Origin: Vicinamibacterales bacterium | GTDB taxonomy: Bacteria > Acidobacteriota > Vicinamibacteria > Vicinamibacterales > UBA2999 | Assembly (NCBI GenBank): GCA_041659285.1 | Contig: JBAZYO010000010.1 | Coordinates: 148,078 to 212,077 of the forward strand | Length of the DNA: 64,000 nucleotides | Reading direction: 5' to 3' | Part shown: piece after piece, positions 39,855 through 47,913 of the stretch | Layout: every line of letters starts with the position of its first letter | Numbering within the stretch: position 1 is the first letter of the stretch | Notes under the pieces: model-generated | Told to the model about the DNA's origin: nothing | Database searches by the model: none | The model's input: the letters and a program-made list of their open reading frames with translations, nothing else | Translations under genes and position numbers: made by a program

Positions 39855-42596
39855 TTAGAACCGGAACTTGCCGCCGACCATCAACCGGCGCGGCAGGATG
39901 AATCGCGACGGCACGTTGTAGTTCGCGTTGCCGAGGCGCCGGTCGAGCACGCTCTCGTTCGCATCGCTGTTGGTCAGGTTCAGAAAGTCGCCAAACACCG
40001 CCAACTCCGCGCCGCGGCCGAGGTTAAATGACTTCTCGACGCGGGCATCGATCGTCTGCCATTGCTTGGTGCGGAGCTCGCCGTCGCTCTTCGTGGCAAT
40101 GATGCGGCTTGCCCCGGGAATGCCCGTGGCGCTGGTGGCCGCGCGAATCTCCGAGTAGATCGGCTTGCCGCTCTGGCTCATGAAGTTGACGGACGACATG
40201 ATCCCCCACGGCATCTGGTACAGGAACTGCGTCTTCAGGACCACCGGCCGGTCGCCAATGAGACGACCATCGCTGTTGATGAAGTCGTTCGGGTTCTGCC
40301 CGAAAATGCTGGCAATGCTGTTCTGGTTCGACAGCGGCGTGGAACGCGCCGAACTCGAGCCCTGGCGCCCGGTGGACTTCGAGAGCGTCAGGCCAAAGTT
40401 GGCCTGCCAGCGGCTCGACATGCGCTTCTTGATTTCAAACGCTACGCCGTTGTAGCGCGAGAACATGCGGTCGTCGTTCCTGAGCTGGAAGCGCCGCGAA
40501 TCGGCGCCGCTCGTCAACCGGTAGACCTGAGGCACGCTGGCGCCCGCCGGAGCCGTGTAAGCGACCAGACTATAGGTGCCGCCGATGTCGGGGAACGCCG
40601 TTTGGCGCTCGCTGCGCTTGTGCACGAAGCTCACCGAGAACCCGAGGTTCTGCCCCACCTGCTGCTCCCAGGCAGCGATGAACTGGTCGGTGTAGGGGTT
40701 CTTCAAGTCGGGGTCGACGGAGAGCCTGGAGTTGTCGGACACCAGTTCCTTGTCGAGCGGGACTCCGGCCGCACTGTAAAGACCGGAGAACAAGTATCTC
40801 GCAGAGATCGACGGCGTGGTGTTGTCGAACTCCCCGGTCACGATGCCCCGGTAGTAGCGCCCGTAGTGTGCCTTGAGCAGCGTCGAGCCGCTCTCGTTCG
40901 CCTTGAAGTTGATGCCGATGCGTGGCGACACGACGCGCCATCGGAAAACCTCGTCGACCGCCCGGGACTGGGCCCCGGTGGGCTTACCGCTCGCGTCAAG
41001 GAGGTCCTGCGCGGCGATGTAGGCCTTGCTGTCGTCGTAGCGGATGCCCAGGTTCAGCGTGGCCCTTCCGACTTGGTAGGTATCGTCGGCGAAGATGCCC
41101 ATCGACCGCAGGCGGCCGCCTTGGGTGTACGGCAACTGCGTGTAGCCATACGCGGGCGTCGAGCCGTAGGTGTAGATGTAGTCGTTGAGGCCGTAGGTGT
41201 ACTCGCCGAGGCCGCCGTTATACTGCACCCCCAGCTTGAAGTCGTGGCTGCCGCCCATGAACGCATCAGCGTATTTCGTGACCTTGGCCGAGAACGCGGT
41301 CTTGGCACTCTTCCCGTCGTACCACGAGTAGATGCCGCCGGTGATCTGGCCGGTGTCGAGGTCGTTGTAGCGACGCGCGACGCGCGAACCGCCGTTGAGC
41401 GGGTCGCCATGATCGACGCCGTAGAAGCCCGAGTAGCGCGCCTCCAACACGGTGGTCGGGTTGATCACCGAGGTCCACAGCAAGCCGGGCGATGGGTTGT
41501 GCCCGTTTTCCACAGAAAGTGTGCTGGGCGCGGTGTTGGCGGAGGCGCGCGCCGGGATGCGGTAGAAGTCGTCGTGCGTCTGGAACTGCAGACGGTGGCT
41601 CTGGTTGAACTGGTAGTTCACCTTGTAGAAGTAGCGCTTGGCCGACGACCGCGCGGGGAACGCCGGATCGGTGCCGGGCTGCGAATCGGCGTCCTTCTGG
41701 TATTGGAACGAGCCGAAGAACCAGAACTTGTCCTTCATGACCGGGCCGCCCAGCTGCACGGTGGTGTCCTTGAACTCATCGCGGTTATAGGGCAGCTTGT
41801 TGTCTTGCTTGTCGGTCGTGTTGCGGCCCGTCAGGCTCTGGTTCTGGAAGTAGAAATTGGCGTCGCCGTGGAACGTATTGCTGCCTTGGCGCGTCACGAC
41901 ATTGAAGACCGCGCCGCCCAGGTTGCCGTAATCGGCGGGCGCGCCGAGTGAGAGCACCTGCACTTCTTCGATGGCGTCGGTGTTGGGCCACGGCCAGGCC
42001 GCGCCGGTCAGCGGCGCCGTGAAGTCGGTGCCGTCGATCAGATAGACGTTTTCGTTGGTCGCCGATCCGAATGACTGCGACCGGGAACTGGTGGACGTCG
42101 ACGGGCTGACCCCTGGCGCGGCGTTGATGAGGTCGAAGAACGTGAACCGGCGCACGGGGGCGTTCTCGACCCACTCGCGCGAGTAGTTGGTCGCCACCTG
42201 CGAGCTGGTTGAATCGACGACCGGCGCCTGGGCGACCACGGTGATGGTCTCTGACTGCGTACTTAGCTTGAGCTGCACGTCAATCTCGGCCGAGCCGCCA
42301 AGGGACACCTGAATGCCGGTCTGGGTGCTGGTCGTAAAGCCAGCGAGCTCCACCGTGAGGTCGTAGGCACCCGGCGGCAGGTTCGGGAATCGATACAGAC
42401 CGACTTCATTGGTGACTGTCGTCGGCGCGCCAGGCACGGCACGCCCTCGCAGCGTGACCGTGACACCGGGCAACACGGCGCCGGACGCGTCGGTTACAAC
42501 GCCACGAATGACGCCGGTGGTGGTCTGAGCCCACCCCGACGCCGGACTGGCCAATAGCATGACAATCGCAAAGACCCAGGCCATACAACGCCGCAT
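39855..42596 (-). CDS. TonB-dependent receptor-like outer-membrane protein with N-terminal carboxypeptidase-regulatory domain (Oar-like)
   Basis: 913 residues from the ATG at 42596, with GGGAGG 8 nt upstream; an upstream ATG eight codons earlier is less likely. A signal peptide (about 1-24, ending in SGWAQ) is followed by a carboxypeptidase-regulatory-like beta-sandwich (about 27-110: GVIRGVVTDASGAVLPGVTV, GLYRFPNLPPGAYDLTVE) and a plug domain (about 120-260: SETITVVAQAPVVDST, NENVYLIDGTDF, VVTRQGSNTFHGDANFYF). A long beta-barrel follows, ending in F-R-F as outer-membrane proteins do. It probably imports a large or iron-chelating ligand, or binds surface polymer. Confidence 0.92.
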   Translation of the reverse strand: MRRCMAWVFAIVMLLASPASGWAQTTTGVIRGVVTDASGAVLPGVTVTLRGRAVPGAPTTVTNEVGLYRFPNLPPGAYDLTVELAGFTTSTQTGIQVSLGGSAEIDVQLKLSTQSETITVVAQAPVVDSTSSQVATNYSREWVENAPVRRFTFFDLINAAPGVSPSTSTSSRSQSFGSATNENVYLIDGTDFTAPLTGAAWPWPNTDAIEEVQVLSLGAPADYGNLGGAVFNVVTRQGSNTFHGDANFYFQNQSLTGRNTTDKQDNKLPYNRDEFKDTTVQLGGPVMKDKFWFFGSFQYQKDADSQPGTDPAFPARSSAKRYFYKVNYQFNQSHRLQFQTHDDFYRIPARASANTAPSTLSVENGHNPSPGLLWTSVINPTTVLEARYSGFYGVDHGDPLNGGSRVARRYNDLDTGQITGGIYSWYDGKSAKTAFSAKVTKYADAFMGGSHDFKLGVQYNGGLGEYTYGLNDYIYTYGSTPAYGYTQLPYTQGGRLRSMGIFADDTYQVGRATLNLGIRYDDSKAYIAAQDLLDASGKPTGAQSRAVDEVFRWRVVSPRIGINFKANESGSTLLKAHYGRYYRGIVTGEFDNTTPSISARYLFSGLYSAAGVPLDKELVSDNSRLSVDPDLKNPYTDQFIAAWEQQVGQNLGFSVSFVHKRSERQTAFPDIGGTYSLVAYTAPAGASVPQVYRLTSGADSRRFQLRNDDRMFSRYNGVAFEIKKRMSSRWQANFGLTLSKSTGRQGSSSARSTPLSNQNSIASIFGQNPNDFINSDGRLIGDRPVVLKTQFLYQMPWGIMSSVNFMSQSGKPIYSEIRAATSATGIPGASRIIATKSDGELRTKQWQTIDARVEKSFNLGRGAELAVFGDFLNLTNSDANESVLDRRLGNANYNVPSRFILPRRLMVGGKFRF

Positions 42597-42815
42597 CTCA
42601 ACCTCCCAACCCGCTACCACCGACTCGCCGCCGCCGCGTCATCGACGCCCCGGCGATTACAAGGTTTTACAAACCGAGCGGATTATCTGGCCGTCGTCAC
42701 TGTTATGTCAACGGCGTTATGGTCTCGTCGGTCATTCGTCCCGCATCCGGTCATCGAAACTTGCGTGCGCCCGGCGTTGACACGCCGGACGACGGGGACT
42801 AACGTCCCGAGTCGC
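42597..42815. other. Divergent promoter region with short palindrome
   Basis: 219 bp between the divergent Oar-like receptor and the S15-M28 gene. It holds a small palindrome, GGGACTAACGTCCC (42795-42808), just before the S15-M28 start. No clear promoter box can be named. Confidence 0.45.
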
Positions 42816-45800
42816 ATGCGATCACCACTTGTCCCAGTTCTGGCATTGCTATTGCTCGGCGCCGCCCCGCTGCCACCCCAGGCGCCGCCAGATGCGCCGC
42901 CCGAGGTCCGGGTCGAGAAGAACCTGCCCGCCCGCATGCGCGACGGGGTGATTCTTCGTGCCGATGTCTACCGACCGGCGGCTCCCGGCCGGCTCCCGGC
43001 CCTGCTGCAGCGCACGCCCTACTCCAAGAACGACCGCAACGCGGCCCGGCGATTCAGCGCGATGGCGGCGCACGGGTTCGTCGTGGTCGTGCAGGATACC
43101 CGCGGGCGATACACCTCCGACGGCGTCGCGAAGCCTCATGACGAAGCGGATGATGGCTACGACACGGTGCAATGGGCGGCGTCCCTGCCATGGGTGGACG
43201 GCCGCGTTGGCATGTTCGGCGGCAGTTACCTGGCGACCACCCAGCTCGAGGCCGCCACCCGTCAGCCCCCCGCCCTCGTGGCCCTGTTTCCCGCCTCGTC
43301 TTACAGCCGCCGCCATGACATGGTGTTCCAGGGCGGTGCGTTCTACCTCAGTGACGGGCTCGGGTGGAATCTGGGCCAGGCGATGGACGTCCGCCGCCGG
43401 GTGCTGACGCCGGACATGGATCGGGACGGTCCCATCGGCCTGGAACCCCGGCACACGGCCCTGCTCCAGTCGTCGTGGCTGTGGCACCTGCCGCTCATGA
43501 CGTTCAACGAGCTCGACCTGAATCGCTTTGCGCCCGGCTACCGGCAGCTGCTCTCGCACCCCGACGCCGACGCGTTCTGGGCTCCAGCCGACATTGAATC
43601 CCGTCACGACCGTTTCCTTGTTCCGGCCTTCCACCTGACCGGCTGGTACGACACCTTGCTCACCGGCACGCTGCGCAACTTCGCGGGCCTGCGTGCGCAC
43701 GCGGCCACCGACACCGCGCGCCGCTACCAGCGCCTCGTGGTCGGCCCCTGGACCCACGCGCGACCGAGCAAGGACACCACGGCGATCGGGAATGTCGACT
43801 TCGGCCCGGACGCCGGTTTCAGCGCGGACGAAGCCATGCTGGGCTGGTTCGACTACTGGCTCCGTGGCGGGGCCAATGTGGAGTCCGGCTTTAGCCGGAC
43901 CAGCCCCGTAGAGCAGGCGCCGGTGCGCCTGTTCGTCATGGGCTTGAACCAGTGGCGGGACGAGCAGGAATGGCCCCTCGCGCGCGCTCGCACCACGGAG
44001 TACTTTCTCCGCGGCGGAGGCCATGCGGCCACGCTGTTGGGGGACGGGCGCCTGGACCTCGCGGCCCCGGGTCGAGAGCCATCGGACCAATACACCTATG
44101 ACCCGAAGGACCCGGTGCCGACGGGCGCAAGCGGCGGCTACTCGCGTTCACCAATCGATCGGCGGGCGATGGAGCAGCGCCCAGACGTGCTCGTCTACAC
44201 CAGCTCGCCGCTGACCGCCGACCTTGAAGTGACCGGCCCCCTCGCACTCACGCTGTGGATTGCGTCGAGCGCGCGCGACACCGACTTCACCGGCACGTTG
44301 GTGGATGTGTTTCCCGACGGCACCGCCCGGGCCCTCGCCGACGGCATTCTGCGCGCGCGATACCGGGCCGGCAAGACGGCGCCGGCGCTCTTGACGCCCG
44401 GCGAGCCCACCGAGATCACGATCGACCTCGGTGCCACGTCAAACCTGTTTCGCACCGGACACCGGATTCGCCTCGAGGTGTCGAGCAGCAATTTCCCGCG
44501 CTTCGACCGCAATCCCAATACCGGCGGCGTCTTCGGGCAGGACGGCACGGTGCTCCGCGCCACGCAGACGATTCTCCACGACCAGTCGCACCCGTCGCGC
44601 CTGCTCTTGCCCCTCGTGCCGCGGCCGTCGACCGCGGCCTCACCCGGCCAGTCAACCGCCGCCGGGACGCCGGCAGTCCCGCTCGGTTCATCGCCCGCGA
44701 GGGCGGCCGCCGCGCGGGCGCTGGAACAGCGCTTTCTGAGCGGTGTTTCGACCGAGTCCATCAGCGCGATACACCGGCAGGTCACCGAACACCCGCACAT
44801 CGCCGGATCGGCGCGCTCGATGGAGGTGGCCGATCGGGTGCGACGCGCGCTCGACACGGCGGGCTTGCAGACCGAGGTGCGCGAGTACGTCGTGCACCTG
44901 TCCACGCCGAAGTCGGTGAAGGTGGACATCGTCTGGCCGAGCGCCGAATCGCTGACCGTCCGCGAGCCCGTCGATCCCCGCGATCCCGACGGCGCGCATC
45001 CCGAACTGGGTCCGGCGTTTGTCGCCTACTCCGCGTCGGGCACGGTCAGCGCACCGGTCGTCTACGTGAACTACGGCCTGCCGCCCGACTACGCCCGCCT
45101 GGCCGCGGCCGGCGTCGACGTGCGCGGCAAGATCGTGATCGCGCGCTACGCGCGCAGCCACCGCGCCGTGAAGGTGCACACCGCGGAGCACGCCGGCGCG
45201 GCCGGCATCATCATCTATTCCGATCCGGCGGATGACGGCTATGCGCGCGGCCTGGAATGGCCCGACGGCCCCTGGCGCGCTGATTTCCAGTCGCAGAGCG
45301 GCAATGCCAAGTACAGCTGGTTCTGGCACGGCGATCCGCTGACGCCCGGCGTCGGCGCCACGCGCGGCGCCCCGGCCCTCGATCCGGCCACGGCGCCCAC
45401 CCTGCCCAGGATCCCCGCGGTCGTGCTCGCGTGGAAAGAGGCATCGAAGATCCTGTCGAGGCTGGCCGGACCACCGGTGCCTGCCGGATTCCAGGGCGGG
45501 CTGCCGTTCGCCTATCGGCTGGGCCCGGGCCCGGTGACGGTGCGGCTCGATGTGCAGATGGAGGCGAGCCGGCGGCCCATTCGCAACGTGATCGGGAAGA
45601 TCACCGGCCGCGACCCCGACCGCTGGATCGTGCTCGGCACCCACCACGATGCGTGGAGTTTCGGCGGGATGGATCCCGGCACGGGGTTGGGACCGACATT
45701 CGAGGTGGCGCGCGGGCTCGCCGCCCTCGCGCGATCGGGCTGGACGCCGGAGCGTTCCATTGTCTTTGCCTTCTGGGATGCGGAAGAGTTCGGGCTGATC

Positions 45801-46769
45801 GGATCGACCGAGTACGCCGAGGCGATGCAGGCGGAGTTGCGCGAGAAGGCGATCGTCTACATCAATACCGACCTGTCGATGCGCGGCCGCTTCGACGGCG
45901 GCGGCACGCCCTCGCTCCGCGACTTCCTCGTGCAGGTGACGCGCGAGGTGCCGCACTACGATGGCGGCGGCTCGGTCTACGACCGCTGGCGGGCCGACGA
46001 ATGGCAGCGACAGCCGGTGGAGCGTCGCCGTCGCGGACCCGACGGCTACGAAGTGGAGCTGGCGGCGCTCGGCAGCGGCGCGGACTTCGTGGCGTTCCAG
46101 GACTTCCTGGGACTTCCCACCTTGCAGATGGAGTTCGACTTCGAGGGGAGCTACGGCCCCTATCACTCCAACTACGACACGCGGCAGTACGTGGAGCGCC
46201 ACACCGACCCCGGCTTCAAGGTCGGCCAGACCCTGGCGCGCGTGCTCGGCCTGACCGTGATGCGCCTGGCGTCGACGGAACTGCTCCCGTTCCGCTATTC
46301 GCACTACGCGCGAAAGATGGAAGAGTTCATCGACAACGCCGCCGGATGGGCGGTCGATGACATGGGGAGGCGCCGGGTCGCCATCGACATGGCCACGGCA
46401 CGAGGCCTGGCCACGCGGGCCGTCACCGCGGCCTCGGCGATTGAAGCGCGGCTGGATCGGCGCGGCGCCGCGGGTGGCGTCGATCCGGCGCGCGCGCGGC
46501 AAATCAACGACGCCCTCGTTCGCCTGGAGCAGCAGTTGCTGGATGAGTCGGCGCCGCCGGACACCCGCTGGTACCGTCACGTGATTTACGGGTGGAACAT
46601 CTACTCGCTGTATGAGGGCCAGCCGCTCCCGGGACTGGCCGAGGCGATTCGCATCGGCGACGCCGCGGCGGTCGCCCGCGAGACGGCTCGCCTGGAACAG
46701 GCTCTCACGCGTTTCGTCACCACCCTCGAGGAGATCGCCCGCCTTGCCGACGCGCTGGACGCCCGCTGA
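42816..46769 (+). CDS. Fusion of CocE/X-Pro dipeptidyl-peptidase-like (S15) hydrolase and M28 peptidase
   Basis: 1,317 residues from the ATG at 42816, which begins a signal peptide (VPVLALLLLGAAPLPP). Residues about 25-610 are an S15/CocE hydrolase: nucleophile in GMFGGSYLATTQ near 137, Asp in GWYDTLL near 277, His in VVGPWTHARPS near 312, and a jelly-roll C-terminal domain. Residues about 640-1317 are a PSMA-like M28 peptidase: PA domain, THHDAWSFGG near 942, AFWDAEEFGLIGS near 987, YGPYHSNYDT, and a helical dimerisation tail. Both parts look complete. Joint release of N-terminal dipeptides and single residues is plausible. A dispersed repeat encodes VESGFSRT at about 354. Confidence 0.9.
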   Translation: MRSPLVPVLALLLLGAAPLPPQAPPDAPPEVRVEKNLPARMRDGVILRADVYRPAAPGRLPALLQRTPYSKNDRNAARRFSAMAAHGFVVVVQDTRGRYTSDGVAKPHDEADDGYDTVQWAASLPWVDGRVGMFGGSYLATTQLEAATRQPPALVALFPASSYSRRHDMVFQGGAFYLSDGLGWNLGQAMDVRRRVLTPDMDRDGPIGLEPRHTALLQSSWLWHLPLMTFNELDLNRFAPGYRQLLSHPDADAFWAPADIESRHDRFLVPAFHLTGWYDTLLTGTLRNFAGLRAHAATDTARRYQRLVVGPWTHARPSKDTTAIGNVDFGPDAGFSADEAMLGWFDYWLRGGANVESGFSRTSPVEQAPVRLFVMGLNQWRDEQEWPLARARTTEYFLRGGGHAATLLGDGRLDLAAPGREPSDQYTYDPKDPVPTGASGGYSRSPIDRRAMEQRPDVLVYTSSPLTADLEVTGPLALTLWIASSARDTDFTGTLVDVFPDGTARALADGILRARYRAGKTAPALLTPGEPTEITIDLGATSNLFRTGHRIRLEVSSSNFPRFDRNPNTGGVFGQDGTVLRATQTILHDQSHPSRLLLPLVPRPSTAASPGQSTAAGTPAVPLGSSPARAAAARALEQRFLSGVSTESISAIHRQVTEHPHIAGSARSMEVADRVRRALDTAGLQTEVREYVVHLSTPKSVKVDIVWPSAESLTVREPVDPRDPDGAHPELGPAFVAYSASGTVSAPVVYVNYGLPPDYARLAAAGVDVRGKIVIARYARSHRAVKVHTAEHAGAAGIIIYSDPADDGYARGLEWPDGPWRADFQSQSGNAKYSWFWHGDPLTPGVGATRGAPALDPATAPTLPRIPAVVLAWKEASKILSRLAGPPVPAGFQGGLPFAYRLGPGPVTVRLDVQMEASRRPIRNVIGKITGRDPDRWIVLGTHHDAWSFGGMDPGTGLGPTFEVARGLAALARSGWTPERSIVFAFWDAEEFGLIGSTEYAEAMQAELREKAIVYINTDLSMRGRFDGGGTPSLRDFLVQVTREVPHYDGGGSVYDRWRADEWQRQPVERRRRGPDGYEVELAALGSGADFVAFQDFLGLPTLQMEFDFEGSYGPYHSNYDTRQYVERHTDPGFKVGQTLARVLGLTVMRLASTELLPFRYSHYARKMEEFIDNAAGWAVDDMGRRRVAIDMATARGLATRAVTAASAIEARLDRRGAAGGVDPARARQINDALVRLEQQLLDESAPPDTRWYRHVIYGWNIYSLYEGQPLPGLAEAIRIGDAAAVARETARLEQALTRFVTTLEEIARLADALDAR
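43874..43900. repeat. 27-nt dispersed repeat with palindrome, copy B
   Basis: Identical over 27 nt to 28370-28396 and contains GTCCGGCTTTAGCCGGAC. It is in frame in the S15-M28 gene and encodes VESGFSRT, so it adds about nine residues to a surface loop without breaking the protein. Confidence 0.85.
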
Positions 46770-46784
46770 CGTTGCTGGGGCGCG

Positions 46785-46825
46785 GCCCGTACCACGGCAT
46801 CGAGTTCATGGAATGGCTCGCTCAT
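46785..46825 (-). pseudogene. 5' remnant of a small DUF4926-like gene
   Basis: From ATG at 46825 (overlapping the stop of the frame upstream as ATGA) it reads MSEPFHELDAVVRA, matching the usual start (F-x-E-L-D-x-V-V) of DUF4926 proteins. It then runs into the end of the S15-M28 gene and loses similarity. DUF4926 often follows a DUF6883 gene, as here. It is probably cut by the event that formed this junction. Confidence 0.45.
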
Positions 46826-47078
46826 GATCTCACTCCCGGATAGGCCGTCACGAATCGACGGAAGTCTTCGCCGTGGCGCACGATCCGTACGACCACGATA
46901 GCGGCGCCCCGCCCTGAAGGCCCTGGTATCGTACCCAGCACAACATGCTTCTGTCCAAATCGCGTGGCGCCGCTGACTTGTGTCTCCTGTTGGGCGAAGC
47001 GGTGGAGTTCGTCTCGCAGGGTTACCCAAGTCCGATGATCGAACCCGAGTTGGACGAAATCAGTTCGTACTGCCTTGC
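46822..47078 (-). pseudogene. C-terminal part of a DUF6883-like protein, cut at an attC-like site
   Basis: About 84 codons are open on the minus strand, with VQLGFDHRTWVTLRDELHRF, SGATRFGQKHVVLGTI and VVVRIVRHGEDFRRFVTAYP, then a stop at 46822. The pattern (GQ-hydrophobic, GP-G-x-A-V-V, VR-GED-R-VTAYP) resembles DUF6883, usually paired with DUF4926 and sometimes seen in toxin-like modules. The N-terminal half is missing where an attC-like site begins, so the gene was cut by cassette exchange or is fused to foreign sequence. Confidence 0.5.
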
Positions 47079-47155
47079 GGCATAGCGGCCAGGCTTCAGC
47101 CGCGGCGGCTCATCGTCACGCAGGTCGCCGTGGGCTGCAAGATACCGTGTTAGCC
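47079..47155. other. attC-like integron recombination site 1
   Basis: The right core GTTAGCC (47149-47155) is canonical (GTTRRRY); the left core (GCATAGC) is degenerate. The arms are imperfect inverted repeats (GGCTTCAGCCGCGGCGGC against GTCGCCGTGGGCTGC). Length about 77 bp. The stop codon of the repaired GNAT frame lies inside the right core. Confidence 0.6.
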
Positions 47156-47708
47156 CGTGTGATTCTCCTGCGTCTTGAGAGCCAGAGCATAGCAAATGGC
47201 ATCGTGCTGAACGCCTGGAGCCCAATTGGGAAACGCCACCTGCTGCGTCGCCGTGTCGTCTCGGACGAACCCGCACTTCTCGAGAACGCGTCGCGATGGG
47301 CGATGGTCCGGATGGCAGAGCGCCTGCAATCGCTTGACGCCTATCCGAGCAGCAACATCGAACAGCGGTGAGTGCCTCTGTCGCGTAGCCCATGCCCCAT
47401 TCATCCTTGGCCAGAACATACCCGGTGACGGCCTCGCGCGGCGCGCAAAAGCCGAAACCGGTGCCGCCGATCAACCTCCCGTCCGAGCGCGAAGTGATCA
47501 AGTACGGCCCTGCGGGCCAGTGCTCCCATTCCGCTGCGCTGAACTGCAGGAAGGCCTCCGTGTCTCGAATCGTGCGATGCCGCGGCCAACCCAGGAATTG
47601 CGTGACTTCAGGATCGCTCGCATAGCGCTCGAAGATCGTGACCGCATCGCTCAAGTGAGGTTGCCGCAGAATCAACCTCGTCGTCTCAATCTGTTCCGGG
47701 GCCTTCAT
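47150..47708 (-). pseudogene. GNAT acetyltransferase cassette, frameshifted
   Basis: From ATG at 47708 the frame encodes a RimJ/RimL-type GNAT: TTRLILRQPHLSDAVTIFER, GGTGFGFCAPREAVTGYVLA and DEWGMGYATEAL. At about 47365 the reading shifts. In the neighbouring frame it continues as LFDVAARIGVKRLQALCHPD, RRVLEKCGFVRDD and CYALALKTQENHTG, with a TAA inside the attC core. One base missing or added at the junction would restore about 185 residues. This is a recent frameshift or a sequencing error. It would N-acetylate an amine, substrate unknown. It is flanked by attC-like sites on both sides. Confidence 0.75.
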
Positions 47709-47740
47709 CGTTCGTCGTCGTTTCGGTGTGTGGGTTCAGC

Positions 47741-47830
47741 GGGCTAACGCCAGCGATGAGCCGCGGCGCGCTCGTTCCGTCGATCTTTCACACGATGACA
47801 GCGCGCCGGCGGCTCCATTGCGTGGCTAGC
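47741..47830. other. attC-like integron recombination site 2
   Basis: The left core GGCTAAC (47742-47748) is canonical. The arms GATGAGCCGCGGCGCGC and GCGCGCCGGCGGCTCCATTG pair with one extra base, as in attC sites. The right core (GTGGCTAGC) is decayed. It lies between the GNAT start and the end of the NTPase-glycosyltransferase gene. Confidence 0.6.
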
Positions 47831-47913
47831 TGGCTGGCGTGAAACCGCAGACCGATCTCGATTGCACGCGCAAGAGCGGCCAGAGCGGCAGAACCCACGT
47901 CCAAATGAGTCAG

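Noticed and set aside
40062..46580. Long antisense frames opposite the Oar-like receptor (40062-41951) and the S15-M28 gene (44688-46580)
   Set aside because: High-GC shadow frames without motifs, opposite recognised proteins.
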